NCBI GenBank assembly: GCA_024277605.1
Contig: JAJRUU010000179.1
Location: forward strand, 1 to 12,312
Length of the DNA stretch: 12,312 nt
Direction of reading: 5' to 3'
From: a bacterium
GTDB lineage: Bacteria > SZUA-182 > SZUA-191 > JAJRXT01
Position 1 is the stretch's first letter. Every line of letters starts with the position of its first letter. The position numbers and the translations under genes were made by a program. Positions 1 through 6,222 of this stretch are shown here, piece by piece. Below the pieces are notes generated by a model. The model did no database searches. It had not been told where the DNA came from and worked only from the letters and a program-made list of their open reading frames with translations.

Positions 1-61
1 GAAGTGACGGCGGTAACAAATAAGGCGTCTCCCGGTCGGTCAGTATAAATTTAACACTCAT
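1..61 (-). CDS. Transposase N-terminus, DUF772/IS1182-like (partial)
   Basis: Only the first 20 codons are in the window, read leftward from ATG at 61; the gene continues past the left edge. The visible peptide is MSVKFILTDRETPYLLPPSL. The pattern 'F..xDRxTPyLLPPSl' is the usual opening of IS1182-type transposases carrying an N-terminal DUF772 domain, where it is normally followed by a 'dWLPExHLArF' stretch that would lie outside this window. The start is supported by a purine-rich AAGGGG about 7 bases upstream. A near-perfect extended -10 box (TGGTATAAT, read leftward at 107-99) lies about 40 bases before the start codon. The family call is from recognition of this short motif only. Catalytic residues are not visible, and whether the gene is intact cannot be told. 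Confidence 0.6.
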   Translation of the reverse strand, partial: MSVKFILTDRETPYLLPPSL

Positions 62-98
62 CTTTTGGCCCCTTCATGGCAAAGATTTATTTCCGACC

Positions 99-107
99 AT
101 TATACCA
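99..107 (-). promoter_or_regulatory. Extended -10 promoter for the edge transposase
   Basis: Read leftward, TGGTATAAT is a perfect TATAAT preceded by the TGn of an extended -10 element. It lies about 40 bases upstream of the transposase ATG at 61. No good -35 hexamer is seen at 16-18 bases (the best is around 122-128, TCGGAC), which fits an extended -10 promoter that needs little -35 contact. The IS terminus probably lies between here and about 146, where AGTC/GACT short inverted bases occur (121-134), but no partner end is in the window to confirm it. Confidence 0.45.
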
Positions 108-146
108 TATTCTGCTGCTAAAGTCCGACAGACTCCTAGTAAGTTT

Positions 147-342
147 TTAGCCCGAATAATTCGGGCCTTATTAACAGCAAAATCACATCTGCCTGATAAT
201 ATTAACTTTGTCAGCTTCCACACAATAATTTTCAGGCAAACAAAGTTATCATGGACGTTGGCTTTAGACTCTTTTTGATAATAAGTCCAGGCCATGCCTG
301 GTCTGGCAAATCATATATAAACTTATGAATAGATCGGGTTAG
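147..342 (-). repeat. MITE-like repeat, copy 1 (diverged, inverted)
   Basis: This is a diverged 196-bp relative of the repeats at 4218-4399 and 6041-6222, in the opposite orientation. Read leftward it begins CTAACCCGATCTATTCATA and ends TTCGGGCTAA. Shared internal blocks include GCCAACGTCCA, ACTTTGTTTG, GGAAGCTGA and the hairpin CCCGAA-TAA-TTCGGG (151-165). The ends are CCCGA/TCGGG inverted repeats flanked on both sides by CTAA in direct orientation, as a 4-bp target-site duplication would look. An extra perfect palindrome (CCAGGC-ATG-GCCTGG) lies near 288-302. It fills about half of the 388-base gene-free stretch between the transposase and the transglycosylase reading frames. Short ORFs crossing it are not shared with the other copies. 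Confidence 0.75.
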
Positions 343-384
343 GGCCTTAAGCTGAAAGGCGGGCCTTGCCTGCTGAAAAACTAC

Positions 385-413
385 TTGAAATAATTTACTT
401 ATTTTATTATCTT
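385..413 (+). promoter_or_regulatory. Possible sigma70 promoter for the transglycosylase gene
   Basis: TTGAAA at 385-390 and TATCTT at 408-413 are separated by 17 bases in an AT-rich stretch between the repeat (ending at 342) and the reading frames that start at 450/494. The spacing is ideal, but the -10 matches only four of six positions. The rest of 343-449 shows nothing else recognisable. Confidence 0.3.
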
Positions 414-449
414 GATTATAGTTTGTCAAATAACCCCAGAGTCCCCTAG

Positions 450-497
450 ATGCAATATATGCTAAAAGCTTTCTTAGCGCTAAAAAAATTGTTTTGA
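450..497 (+). other. Out-of-frame signal-peptide start for the lytic transglycosylase
   Basis: This is a 15-codon frame with ATG at 450 and a second ATG at 459; it reads MQYMLKAFLALKK, then LF and TGA (495-497). The A7 run at 482-488 is in phase as A AAA AAA. A -1 shift there continues as IVLICLFFGVSCSFTPLA in the frame of the large downstream gene. The joined product has a basic n-region, a hydrophobic core and small residues after it, as a secretion signal should. Without the shift, the large frame has no ATG or GTG and no charged n-region. An in-frame TAG (447-449) sits directly before the ATG at 450. No strong ribosome binding site is seen; AGAG at 438-441 is the best. Confidence 0.6.
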
Positions 498-2671
498 TCT
501 GCCTGTTTTTTGGGGTCAGCTGTAGTTTCACCCCCTTGGCACAGATCTCGCCTGGTTGTCAGAATTCCGTCAGCCGGGATGCTGATAAGACTTTTGTCTT
601 GTTTCCCGAGAAAACACTTCAAAAATCCCCTGATCCAGCTACGAGGCTAAAAAGGAATTTATTTAAGCAAGCCCTCGCCAGTTTCAAGCAGGGAGATTTC
701 CCACTGGCGCGCGCTCGCTGGCTGGAAATTGTGGGTCATTATGCTGAACTGGAAGATTACATATATCATTATCTGGCCCAGACTGAAGCAGCGCTTGGTC
801 AACCTTCAGCAGCCATTAATTACTGGCAGAAGTTAATCTCACAATTTCCCCATAGCCGCCTCATTCCAGAAGCAACTATGGGCTTGGCGGATAACTACTT
901 TATGCAAGGGGAATTTGCTCAGGCGGCACCGCTTTACCGGCAATTATTGGATAAAGGGTGGGGGGATAAAGAGCTGCGGCCGGTAATGTACCACATGCTG
1001 GCCCGCTGTTATGAACAACAGGCTGATTTCCCCCGGGCCATCACCGCTTATCATCAAATATGGCTTAAGCATCCCGCTTCTACTCAAGCCGGTACCGCTT
1101 TAAAGAGCAAGATATTAATGAGTCAGAAACTCGCTATTCCTTACAGCGCTCCCACTGAGCAAGATCAATGGAAAAGAATTAAGGTATTAATCCGCGAAGC
1201 TGAATATGCAACTGCAATAGCAGAATTAGAACAATTCAGACAGCAGTTTCCTGCCAGCCAAATGGCGCCAGGCTCATATATCAGGCAGGCCCGATGCTAT
1301 ATGGGACTACAGAAACAGACCAAGGCCATCGGTCTGTTTAAAAAATTGATTCAACTTTTCCCCCGCCATAAACTGGTGGCTGAAGCCCAATATAAGCTGG
1401 CCCGCTTATATTGGAACCGGGGACAGGACAAACCAGCCAAAGACTATTTAAATCGTATCCTGAAAAGTTCTACCGCCGGGCGCTGGCAAGACAATGCCTG
1501 GTATATCCTGGCCCGAATTCATGAAGAAAACAAAGCATATCCAGAGGCCATTTCCAGCTATCAACAATTGATTGCCAAATTTCCTCTCTCCCCTTTAGTC
1601 AATGTAGCTCGCTGGAGACTGGGGTGGATGCATTACTATTATTTGAAAGAATACGCCGGCGCCGGTAACTTCTTTGCCCAGGTAAACAATAACGACAACT
1701 TATACTATAGCGCGCAATACTGGCAGGGGCGTTGCCAAGAGGCATTAGGCGCCTGGCAAGCAGCCGTCCGGCTATATACTTCCTTAATAGAAGAGGTTGA
1801 GCATACCTATTATGCCCAATTGGCTGACCAGCGGTTACAAAGTCTTAAGGCAAATGAGGCGGTAGGACAGATCGAGTTTCCAACTCCGGCTTCGCCAAAA
1901 ACACTTTTGCTGACCGGCGATCCATTTATGATCGGCCGACTCTTATCTGAGGCTGATAAATTCCACTTGCAACGGGTAAGGGAGTTTGCCGCACTGTTGA
2001 TGCTTAAGCCTGCGGTTTTAGAGTTGGACGAAATAAGCTATCCGGCTAAACCACCCCCGGAGTTTTGGTATAAGTTAAGCCAACTCTATCATCTGTTGGG
2101 GAATTATTCAAAGCCCATCCGCATAATTCAACGAGTGGTGGATTATACCAGAGAAGAACAACTCTCAATTCCCCCGGCGGTTTGGAAAATATGTTATCCA
2201 CTAAACTATTGGCCGCTTATTAAAAGGCAGGCTGAAGCCAGGGACATAAACCCCTATTTGATAATGGGATTGATTAGACAAGAGAGCGTGTTTGACCCGG
2301 AAGCCCTTTCCATGGCCAACGCCATGGGCTTAATGCAAGTAATACCGGCTACCGGCCAGGCAATGGCGCAGAAGCTGCAACTTGCCGAATTCGCCCCGGA
2401 TATGCTATATAAGCCCGAAACAAACTTAGCCCTGGGCACATACTATGTGAATCAGTTGCTCAACAAATATAAAGGTAACCTTGTGTTGACCCTGTCAGCG
2501 TATAATGCGGGAGAAAAAGCGGCAAATAAGTGGTGGAAGAAGTATAAGTCAGATGATATTGCTACATTTATAGAAAATATCCCCTATCCAGAGACACGAA
2601 ATTATGTAAAACAGGTGCAGAGTAACTACTACAATTACTGCCGCATCTATTTGGATAAGAATACAGACTAA
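494..2671 (+). CDS. slt: Soluble lytic murein transglycosylase (TPR + SLT domain)
   Basis: The product is a periplasmic enzyme that cleaves the MurNAc-GlcNAc bond of peptidoglycan, leaving 1,6-anhydroMurNAc. Numbered from the TTG at 494, residues about 50-450 are tetratricopeptide-type helical repeats with recurring 'A...Y..ll..fP.s..a..A...la..y' patterns. Residues about 570-720 are the SLT domain: catalytic Glu597 in RQESVFDP, the GLMQVIP motif (612-618), SAYNAGE (668-674) and PYPETRNYVKQV (697-708), all hallmarks of the Slt70/MltC-like family. The in-frame start is poor: TTG with no Shine-Dalgarno and no basic residues before the hydrophobic segment. The true signal peptide is probably encoded in the previous frame from 450 or 459 through the A7 run, giving about 737-740 residues. 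It converges on the membrane-protein gene to its right. The function is well supported; the start is not. Confidence 0.9.
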   Translation: MICLFFGVSCSFTPLAQISPGCQNSVSRDADKTFVLFPEKTLQKSPDPATRLKRNLFKQALASFKQGDFPLARARWLEIVGHYAELEDYIYHYLAQTEAALGQPSAAINYWQKLISQFPHSRLIPEATMGLADNYFMQGEFAQAAPLYRQLLDKGWGDKELRPVMYHMLARCYEQQADFPRAITAYHQIWLKHPASTQAGTALKSKILMSQKLAIPYSAPTEQDQWKRIKVLIREAEYATAIAELEQFRQQFPASQMAPGSYIRQARCYMGLQKQTKAIGLFKKLIQLFPRHKLVAEAQYKLARLYWNRGQDKPAKDYLNRILKSSTAGRWQDNAWYILARIHEENKAYPEAISSYQQLIAKFPLSPLVNVARWRLGWMHYYYLKEYAGAGNFFAQVNNNDNLYYSAQYWQGRCQEALGAWQAAVRLYTSLIEEVEHTYYAQLADQRLQSLKANEAVGQIEFPTPASPKTLLLTGDPFMIGRLLSEADKFHLQRVREFAALLMLKPAVLELDEISYPAKPPPEFWYKLSQLYHLLGNYSKPIRIIQRVVDYTREEQLSIPPAVWKICYPLNYWPLIKRQAEARDINPYLIMGLIRQESVFDPEALSMANAMGLMQVIPATGQAMAQKLQLAEFAPDMLYKPETNLALGTYYVNQLLNKYKGNLVLTLSAYNAGEKAANKWWKKYKSDDIATFIENIPYPETRNYVKQVQSNYYNYCRIYLDKNTD

Positions 2672-2723
2672 GAACAACATGCCTAAACAGCCCAGGGATA
2701 AAATCGGCACAAAGGGTAATTGA

Positions 2724-3428
2724 TTAGGGCATAACTAATTTTTGCTTCAGGTCAAGCATAACCAAAAACAAGTAATGTAGTAAGAATATGATAAATACCA
2801 ACGCCAATAAGCCCTCACTGGTTTGTACCAAATAAAACAGAATACCGCCAATCAGCATGTGCCGCAGGTATGGATTTTTAAGTAAACGTTTTAGCTGATT
2901 TTCCCGATTAGGATTGCTGACCTGCCGAATCTCATCCCGAATGACCTCCCAGGCCAAAAGTAATGCATAAATCTTGACGAAACTCATAGCAAACACCGCA
3001 GAAAGCGCGGTATCTGCAAGAGCATTTTGCGTTACCAGGGAAAACGAAAGATGGGCAAATAAAAAAATCACGCCCAAATCGGCAGCAAACAAAAGCCAGC
3101 CCCAACCCGCAGCCCCATGTACATTATAGTAGCTGGAATTTCTATAGAGAAACATATAGTTCAGACAAAGATGACTGATTACTAAAATCGACATCAGACT
3201 CTGAAACTGAAACAGCAGGCTTGCATCATGAATGAGATAGGTAACCAGGTTATAAAGGGCAACCGCAAGTAGCGCCGGATAAAACAGGTTGATAATGAAT
3301 CCTTTTATCGCCCTGTCCCGTTTACTAAAGGTTTGCTTAAATTCCTGCTCCTCCAGGCATACTGCGTTTTCTGTAGGCGCTTGACTCAACTTGGAGCCCC
3401 GCCGCATGCGATCCTTTTTAGCACTCAT
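2724..3428 (-). CDS. Polytopic membrane protein paired with a ParA ATPase
   Basis: The protein has 234 residues and is not recognised as a named family. The first 40 residues are charged and hydrophilic (rich in K, R, E). Then come about six hydrophobic segments, roughly at residues 43-66, 72-95, 105-128, 140-160 and two near 190-222, ending in a short basic tail. A loop around 160-186 is charged (EVIRDEIRQ, NPNRENQLKRLLKNP). Its ATG at 3428 lies inside the end of the ParA-family gene (11-bp overlap), so the two are almost certainly co-transcribed and translationally coupled. It occupies the place where parB normally sits, but it has no helix-turn-helix or ParB motif. A role as a membrane partner or cargo of the ATPase is inference from position only. 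Confidence 0.75.
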   Translation of the reverse strand: MSAKKDRMRRGSKLSQAPTENAVCLEEQEFKQTFSKRDRAIKGFIINLFYPALLAVALYNLVTYLIHDASLLFQFQSLMSILVISHLCLNYMFLYRNSSYYNVHGAAGWGWLLFAADLGVIFLFAHLSFSLVTQNALADTALSAVFAMSFVKIYALLLAWEVIRDEIRQVSNPNRENQLKRLLKNPYLRHMLIGGILFYLVQTSEGLLALVFIIFLLHYLFLVMLDLKQKLVMP

Positions 3429-4167
3429 GTTGCAGTAACTCCATGGTTAGGTTCTGATAATCTTGAGCCCCTCTGCTCTTGGGATCAAACGTAAAGATGT
3501 CTTCTCTGGCAAATTGTGATTGATTAAGAGCTTCGTTCCTGGATATAATTGTGCTAAAAAGCTTTTCTTGAAACGGAGCCAGTTCATCCATTACTATTTC
3601 ATTGGTAAGTTTATTTCTAGCATCCAGCAGGGTGAGTAATAAACGGTAATTTTTGAAGGTTTTTCCCTTAATCAGGGTGATGACATTTAAGAGATCCTTT
3701 ATACCATCCAGCGAAGAGCGCGACGTTTCACAAGGAATGATGATAAAATCAGAGGCATAGATGGCGTTTACAGTAAGCACTCCCAAGTTTGGCGGACAAT
3801 CGATAATTATATATTCATATTCTTTACTAAGGGGTTTTAACGCTCTGCTGAGCAGCGCTTCCCTGAATACCTTGCTGTAGAGTTGTTCCGCCGTAACTGA
3901 CAGCTTGATACTGGAGGGAATCAACTTCAATCCATCACGATAGGTATCGGTAACCGCATCTTTCGGATCGATACCGTTTTCCAGGATATCTTTTATAGAA
4001 AGATGCCCCTGGTTTACTTCATGGTTTAAACCGGTGGTGGCGTTTGCCTGGGGATCGATATCAATCACCAATGTCCTTTTTCCCTGTTGGCTCAGGCCGG
4101 AAGACAGATTAATGCTGGTAGTCGTTTTGCCGGTGCCTCCTTTTTGGTTGATGATACTAATTATCAT
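3418..4167 (-). CDS. ParA/Soj-family partitioning ATPase
   Basis: This is a 249-residue deviant-Walker ATPase of the ParA/MinD superfamily, which forms ATP-dependent dimers that position DNA or protein cargo. Visible motifs are the deviant Walker A KGGTGKTT at residues 9-16 with the signature Lys9, the Walker A' stretch LVIDIDPQANAT (33-44) and Walker B IIIDCPPNLG (120-129). The C-terminal 'S.GAQDYQNLTMELL' is also typical. The length matches chromosomal Soj proteins, and there is no N-terminal helix-turn-helix as in plasmid ParA. The start is supported by AAGGA 5 bases before ATG. No parB is adjacent; a membrane-protein gene overlaps its 3' end instead. A MITE-like repeat ends 50 bases upstream. 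It could be a chromosome-segregation Soj with parB elsewhere, or an orphan ParA for protein positioning. Confidence 0.9.
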   Translation of the reverse strand: MIISIINQKGGTGKTTTSINLSSGLSQQGKRTLVIDIDPQANATTGLNHEVNQGHLSIKDILENGIDPKDAVTDTYRDGLKLIPSSIKLSVTAEQLYSKVFREALLSRALKPLSKEYEYIIIDCPPNLGVLTVNAIYASDFIIIPCETSRSSLDGIKDLLNVITLIKGKTFKNYRLLLTLLDARNKLTNEIVMDELAPFQEKLFSTIISRNEALNQSQFAREDIFTFDPKSRGAQDYQNLTMELLQHEC

Positions 4168-4217
4168 AGTGTTCCTTCACCCCTCTCTTGTAATAATGTT
4201 AATCAACATGGATTACT

Positions 4218-4399
4218 TTAACCCGATCTATTCATAAATTCAGCCTGGGTTTGCCAGACCACCCGTGAGATAAGGCTTATGAGCCAACGTCCAATAAGGC
4301 TTTGTTTGTCCGAGGCGGTTGATCAGGAAGCTGATAAATTTATAATTTTCGGGCTAAACGTCGATTCGCCCATAACAAGACCCGAATTTTTCGGGTTAA
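4218..4399 (+). repeat. MITE-like repeat, copy 2
   Basis: This is a 182-bp element with perfect 9-bp terminal inverted repeats, TTAACCCGA (4218-4226) and TCGGGTTAA (4391-4399). It is the same length as copy 3 and roughly 85% identical to it by eye, with compensating one-base indels in the middle. Next to the right end is a stable hairpin CCCGAA-TTT-TTCGGG (4381-4395). The right end supplies the stop codon of purD, and the left end lies 50 bases before the parA-like start. Flanking TTAA on both sides suits a YTAA target-site duplication, though TTAA is palindromic, so this copy alone cannot prove it. No transposase is encoded; the short ORF across it is not conserved in copy 3. Confidence 0.85.
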
Positions 4400-5673
4400 G
4401 CAAGATAGTTAAAGGCCTTCTTGCCAATATCTGTCCGACAATGCATGTGCTCAAAGTTTACGTTACTCACCCCCTCGTATGCGCGCTTGATGGCAGCCGG
4501 AATGTCTAAACCATACCCAACCACGCCTAATACCCGGCCACCATTAGTAAGCCAGGAGCCATTTTTATAATTGGTTCCTGCATGAAACAGCAGTATATCT
4601 CCCATGGATTGGAGCTTATTTAGACCTTGAATAATTTGGCCCTTTTGATAGCTGCCCGGATAGCCGCCTGAAGTCAGCGCCACACACACGGCCGCTCCCG
4701 GCTTCCATTTGATATCTACCTCGGCCAGCCTCTCATCTACCACCGCCTGCATGACAGGGACTATATCGCTATCCATTAAGGGCAGGATAGCCTGCGTCTC
4801 AGGATCACCAAAACGGGCATTGAATTCCAGCACATAAAGTTCACCGTCGACTATCATTAAACCGGCATACAGCACCCCTCTATAGGGGCAGCCTTCCTGA
4901 GCCATCCCCTCTACCGCGGGGAGCATAACCTCTTGCATAATCTTTTCAGTCAATTGCGGAGTAACCAGTGGGGTTGGTGAATAAGCCCCCATGCCACCGG
5001 TATTAGGCCCCTGATCACCGTCATATACAGTCTTATGATCCTGGGCTGAAACCATTGGCAGCACCGTTTCTCCGTCTGTGAATACCAAAAACGAGGCCTC
5101 ATCACCCACCAGGCAATCCTCGATTATTATCCGCTCACCAGCCGCCCCAAAGGCCTGATCTTCCATAATTAAGGCAATAGCGCCCTCAGCTGACGCCGTA
5201 TCTTTACATACAATAACCCCCTTGCCCGCAGCTAAGCCGTCAGCCTTAATTACTACCGCTTTAGACAGCCGCCTTACATAATTTAAAGCCGCTTGCGGCG
5301 CAGAAAAAATGCGGTAATCAGCGGTTGGAATATTATATTTATGCAGCAACTCCTTACAAAAGACCTTGCTGCCTTCAATCTGAGCCGCTTTCTTAGTAGC
5401 CCCAAAAATGGGGAGCCCTCGCACCTGAAACTCATCCACAATACCGAGGGTCAGCGGTAATTCAGGCCCCACCACGGTTAAGTCTATCTGATGCTTAGCC
5501 GCCCAATCGGCTACCTGGGTTATTTCAAGCGGATCAAGATGCACACACTCGGCTATTTCAGCAATACCGGCACTCCCCGGCAAACAATATATTTTTGATA
5601 CCAGAGGACTCATGCTTATCTTCCACACCAAAGCATGCTCACGTCCGCCACTACCGATGACTAAGATTTTCAA
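4396..5673 (-). CDS. purD: Phosphoribosylamine-glycine ligase (GAR synthetase)
   Basis: The enzyme is cytosolic and catalyses the second step of de novo purine synthesis: ATP + phosphoribosylamine + glycine give glycinamide ribonucleotide. It has 425 residues, close to the family norm of about 425-430. Recognisable are the N-terminal KILVIGSGGREHAL, the ATP-grasp region with VIKADGLAAGKGV, the signature QDHKTVYDGDQGPNTGGMGA, LEFNARFGDPETQ, and the C-terminal HMHCRTDIGKKA. I chose TTG at 5673 because it follows GGAG by 6 bases and begins exactly at the conserved N-terminus; a longer frame to 5730 only reads into a palindromic repeat. The stop (TAA at 4398-4396) lies inside the terminal inverted repeat of copy 2, so the last few residues may derive from that insertion. 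No other pur gene is adjacent. Confidence 0.95.
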   Translation of the reverse strand: MKILVIGSGGREHALVWKISMSPLVSKIYCLPGSAGIAEIAECVHLDPLEITQVADWAAKHQIDLTVVGPELPLTLGIVDEFQVRGLPIFGATKKAAQIEGSKVFCKELLHKYNIPTADYRIFSAPQAALNYVRRLSKAVVIKADGLAAGKGVIVCKDTASAEGAIALIMEDQAFGAAGERIIIEDCLVGDEASFLVFTDGETVLPMVSAQDHKTVYDGDQGPNTGGMGAYSPTPLVTPQLTEKIMQEVMLPAVEGMAQEGCPYRGVLYAGLMIVDGELYVLEFNARFGDPETQAILPLMDSDIVPVMQAVVDERLAEVDIKWKPGAAVCVALTSGGYPGSYQKGQIIQGLNKLQSMGDILLFHAGTNYKNGSWLTNGGRVLGVVGYGLDIPAAIKRAYEGVSNVNFEHMHCRTDIGKKAFNYLA

Positions 5674-5715
5674 GCTTAACTCCCTTGCTCTTAATTTAGA
5701 ACAAAAGCCTTTTTT

Positions 5716-5775
5716 GCCACAGATAAACACCGATTAACACAGACATATCTGAGTGCATCTGCGTTTATCTGTGGC
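5716..5775. repeat. Palindromic intergenic repeat (CCACAGATAAAC type)
   Basis: Perfect 13-bp inverted arms GCCACAGATAAAC (5716-5728) and GTTTATCTGTGGC (5763-5775) enclose a 34-base centre. The centre contains a second small inverted pair, CAGA-CATA-TCTG (5740-5751). Sequences of this 'CCACAGATAAACAC...GTTTATCTGTGG' kind are, from general knowledge, common dispersed intergenic repeats in many environmental bacterial genomes. It fills most of the 105-base gap between the DUF433 gene and purD. On the leftward strand the stem is followed by A residues, not a T tract, so it does not look like a rho-independent terminator. Confidence 0.75.
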
Positions 5776-5778
5776 TAA

Positions 5779-5997
5779 TTAATTCCTATCATTATGATTT
5801 TTAATTAAATCAGCCACATAATGCAGGCATGCCTTGACATCCTCCGAAGTAATATGAGGATAGTAGTCCCTTACAATGTCGACCGGCATCAACCCAGCTT
5901 CTAAAAGCTCAATGGTTAGATACACCATGACCCTGGTTCCTCTGATGCATGGCTGTCCATGGCAGATATGCGGATTGACCGCAATCCGGTCATCCAT
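5779..5997 (-). CDS. DUF433 family small protein (putative antitoxin-like)
   Basis: The protein has 72 residues and matches the DUF433 pattern: R-I-x-x-NPxIxxGxPxIRGTRV near the N-terminus (NPHICHGQPCIRGTRV), a helix-turn-helix-like middle (LTIELLEAGLMPVDIVRDYYPHIT) and the typical 'DVKACLHYVADL' end. The start is ATG at 5997, preceded at 7 bases by a near-perfect GGAGGT ribosome binding site; a longer TTG frame to 6021 would read through that site. DUF433 proteins often sit directly before a PIN-like DUF5615 toxin gene. Here no such gene follows: downstream are a palindromic repeat and purD. It may therefore be an orphan antitoxin or transcriptional regulator. The left end of MITE-like copy 3 lies 43 bases upstream of the ATG. 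The family call is strong; the function is not known. Confidence 0.85.
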   Translation of the reverse strand: MDDRIAVNPHICHGQPCIRGTRVMVYLTIELLEAGLMPVDIVRDYYPHITSEDVKACLHYVADLIKNHNDRN

Positions 5998-6000
5998 TAT

Positions 6001-6010
6001 GTTTACCTCC
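6001..6010 (-). promoter_or_regulatory. Strong ribosome binding site deciding the DUF433 start
   Basis: Read leftward, GGAGGT (6010-6005) followed by AAACATA and ATG at 5997 gives a consensus Shine-Dalgarno with 7-base spacing. It argues against the longer TTG start at 6021. Confidence 0.85.
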
Positions 6011-6040
6011 ACAGCCACCAATTCGGCTGAACATCATTTC

Positions 6041-6222
6041 TTAACCCGATCTATTCATAAATTCAGACTGGGTTTGCCATACCCATTGTGAGATAATGTT
6101 TATGAGCCAACGTCCAATAAAACTTTGTTTGCCCAAGGGGGCAGGAACAGGAAGCTGATAAATTTATAGTTTTCAAGTAAATGTCGATTCGCACATAACA
6201 ATACCCGAATTTTTTGGGTTAA
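6041..6222 (+). repeat. MITE-like repeat, copy 3
   Basis: This 182-bp element is in the same orientation as copy 2 and has exactly the same length. Its ends are TTAACCCGA (6041-6049) and TTGGGTTAA (6214-6222), inverted with one mismatch. The right-hand hairpin is kept as CCCGAA-TTT-TTTGGG, with one G.T pair on this strand. The blocks GATCTATTCATAAATTCAG, GAGCCAACGTCCAATAA and GGAAGCTGATAAATTTATA are identical to copy 2. It sits between the 3' end of the kinase gene and the DUF433 gene, in the 352-base gene-free stretch 5998-6349. Confidence 0.85.

Noticed and set aside
74..295. A 73-codon leftward ORF across repeat copy 1
   Set aside because: It runs through the repeat in a frame that is not open in copies 2 and 3, and it ends in the transposase leader. 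It matches no family that I recognise.
232..531. A 99-codon leftward ORF
   Set aside because: It is antisense to the transglycosylase leader and overlaps the repeat. It has no ribosome binding site and no family signature.
4381..4395. The CCCGAA/TTCGGG hairpin as a rho-independent terminator for purD or another gene
   Set aside because: There is no T tract after the stem on either strand. The stem recurs inside each repeat copy, so it belongs to the element.
4218..4399. A c-di-GMP (GEMM) or other known riboswitch, suggested by GGCAAACC-like bases near the ParA gene
   Set aside because: Only this short string matches. The other conserved GEMM blocks and loop sequences are absent, and copy 1 loses part of the match.
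4279..4509. A rightward ORF beginning MSQRPIRLCL in copy 2
   Set aside because: The same start in copy 3 meets a stop after about 18 codons, and the rest runs antisense to purD. The frame is not conserved.
4396..5730. A longer PurD starting at 5730
   Set aside because: The extra 19 residues come from the palindromic repeat. TTG at 5673 has a well-spaced GGAG and begins at the conserved KILVIGSGG.
5716..5775. The palindrome as a CRISPR repeat or a phage attachment site
   Set aside because: It is a single unit with no spacers or second copy in the window, and no integrase or cas gene is nearby.
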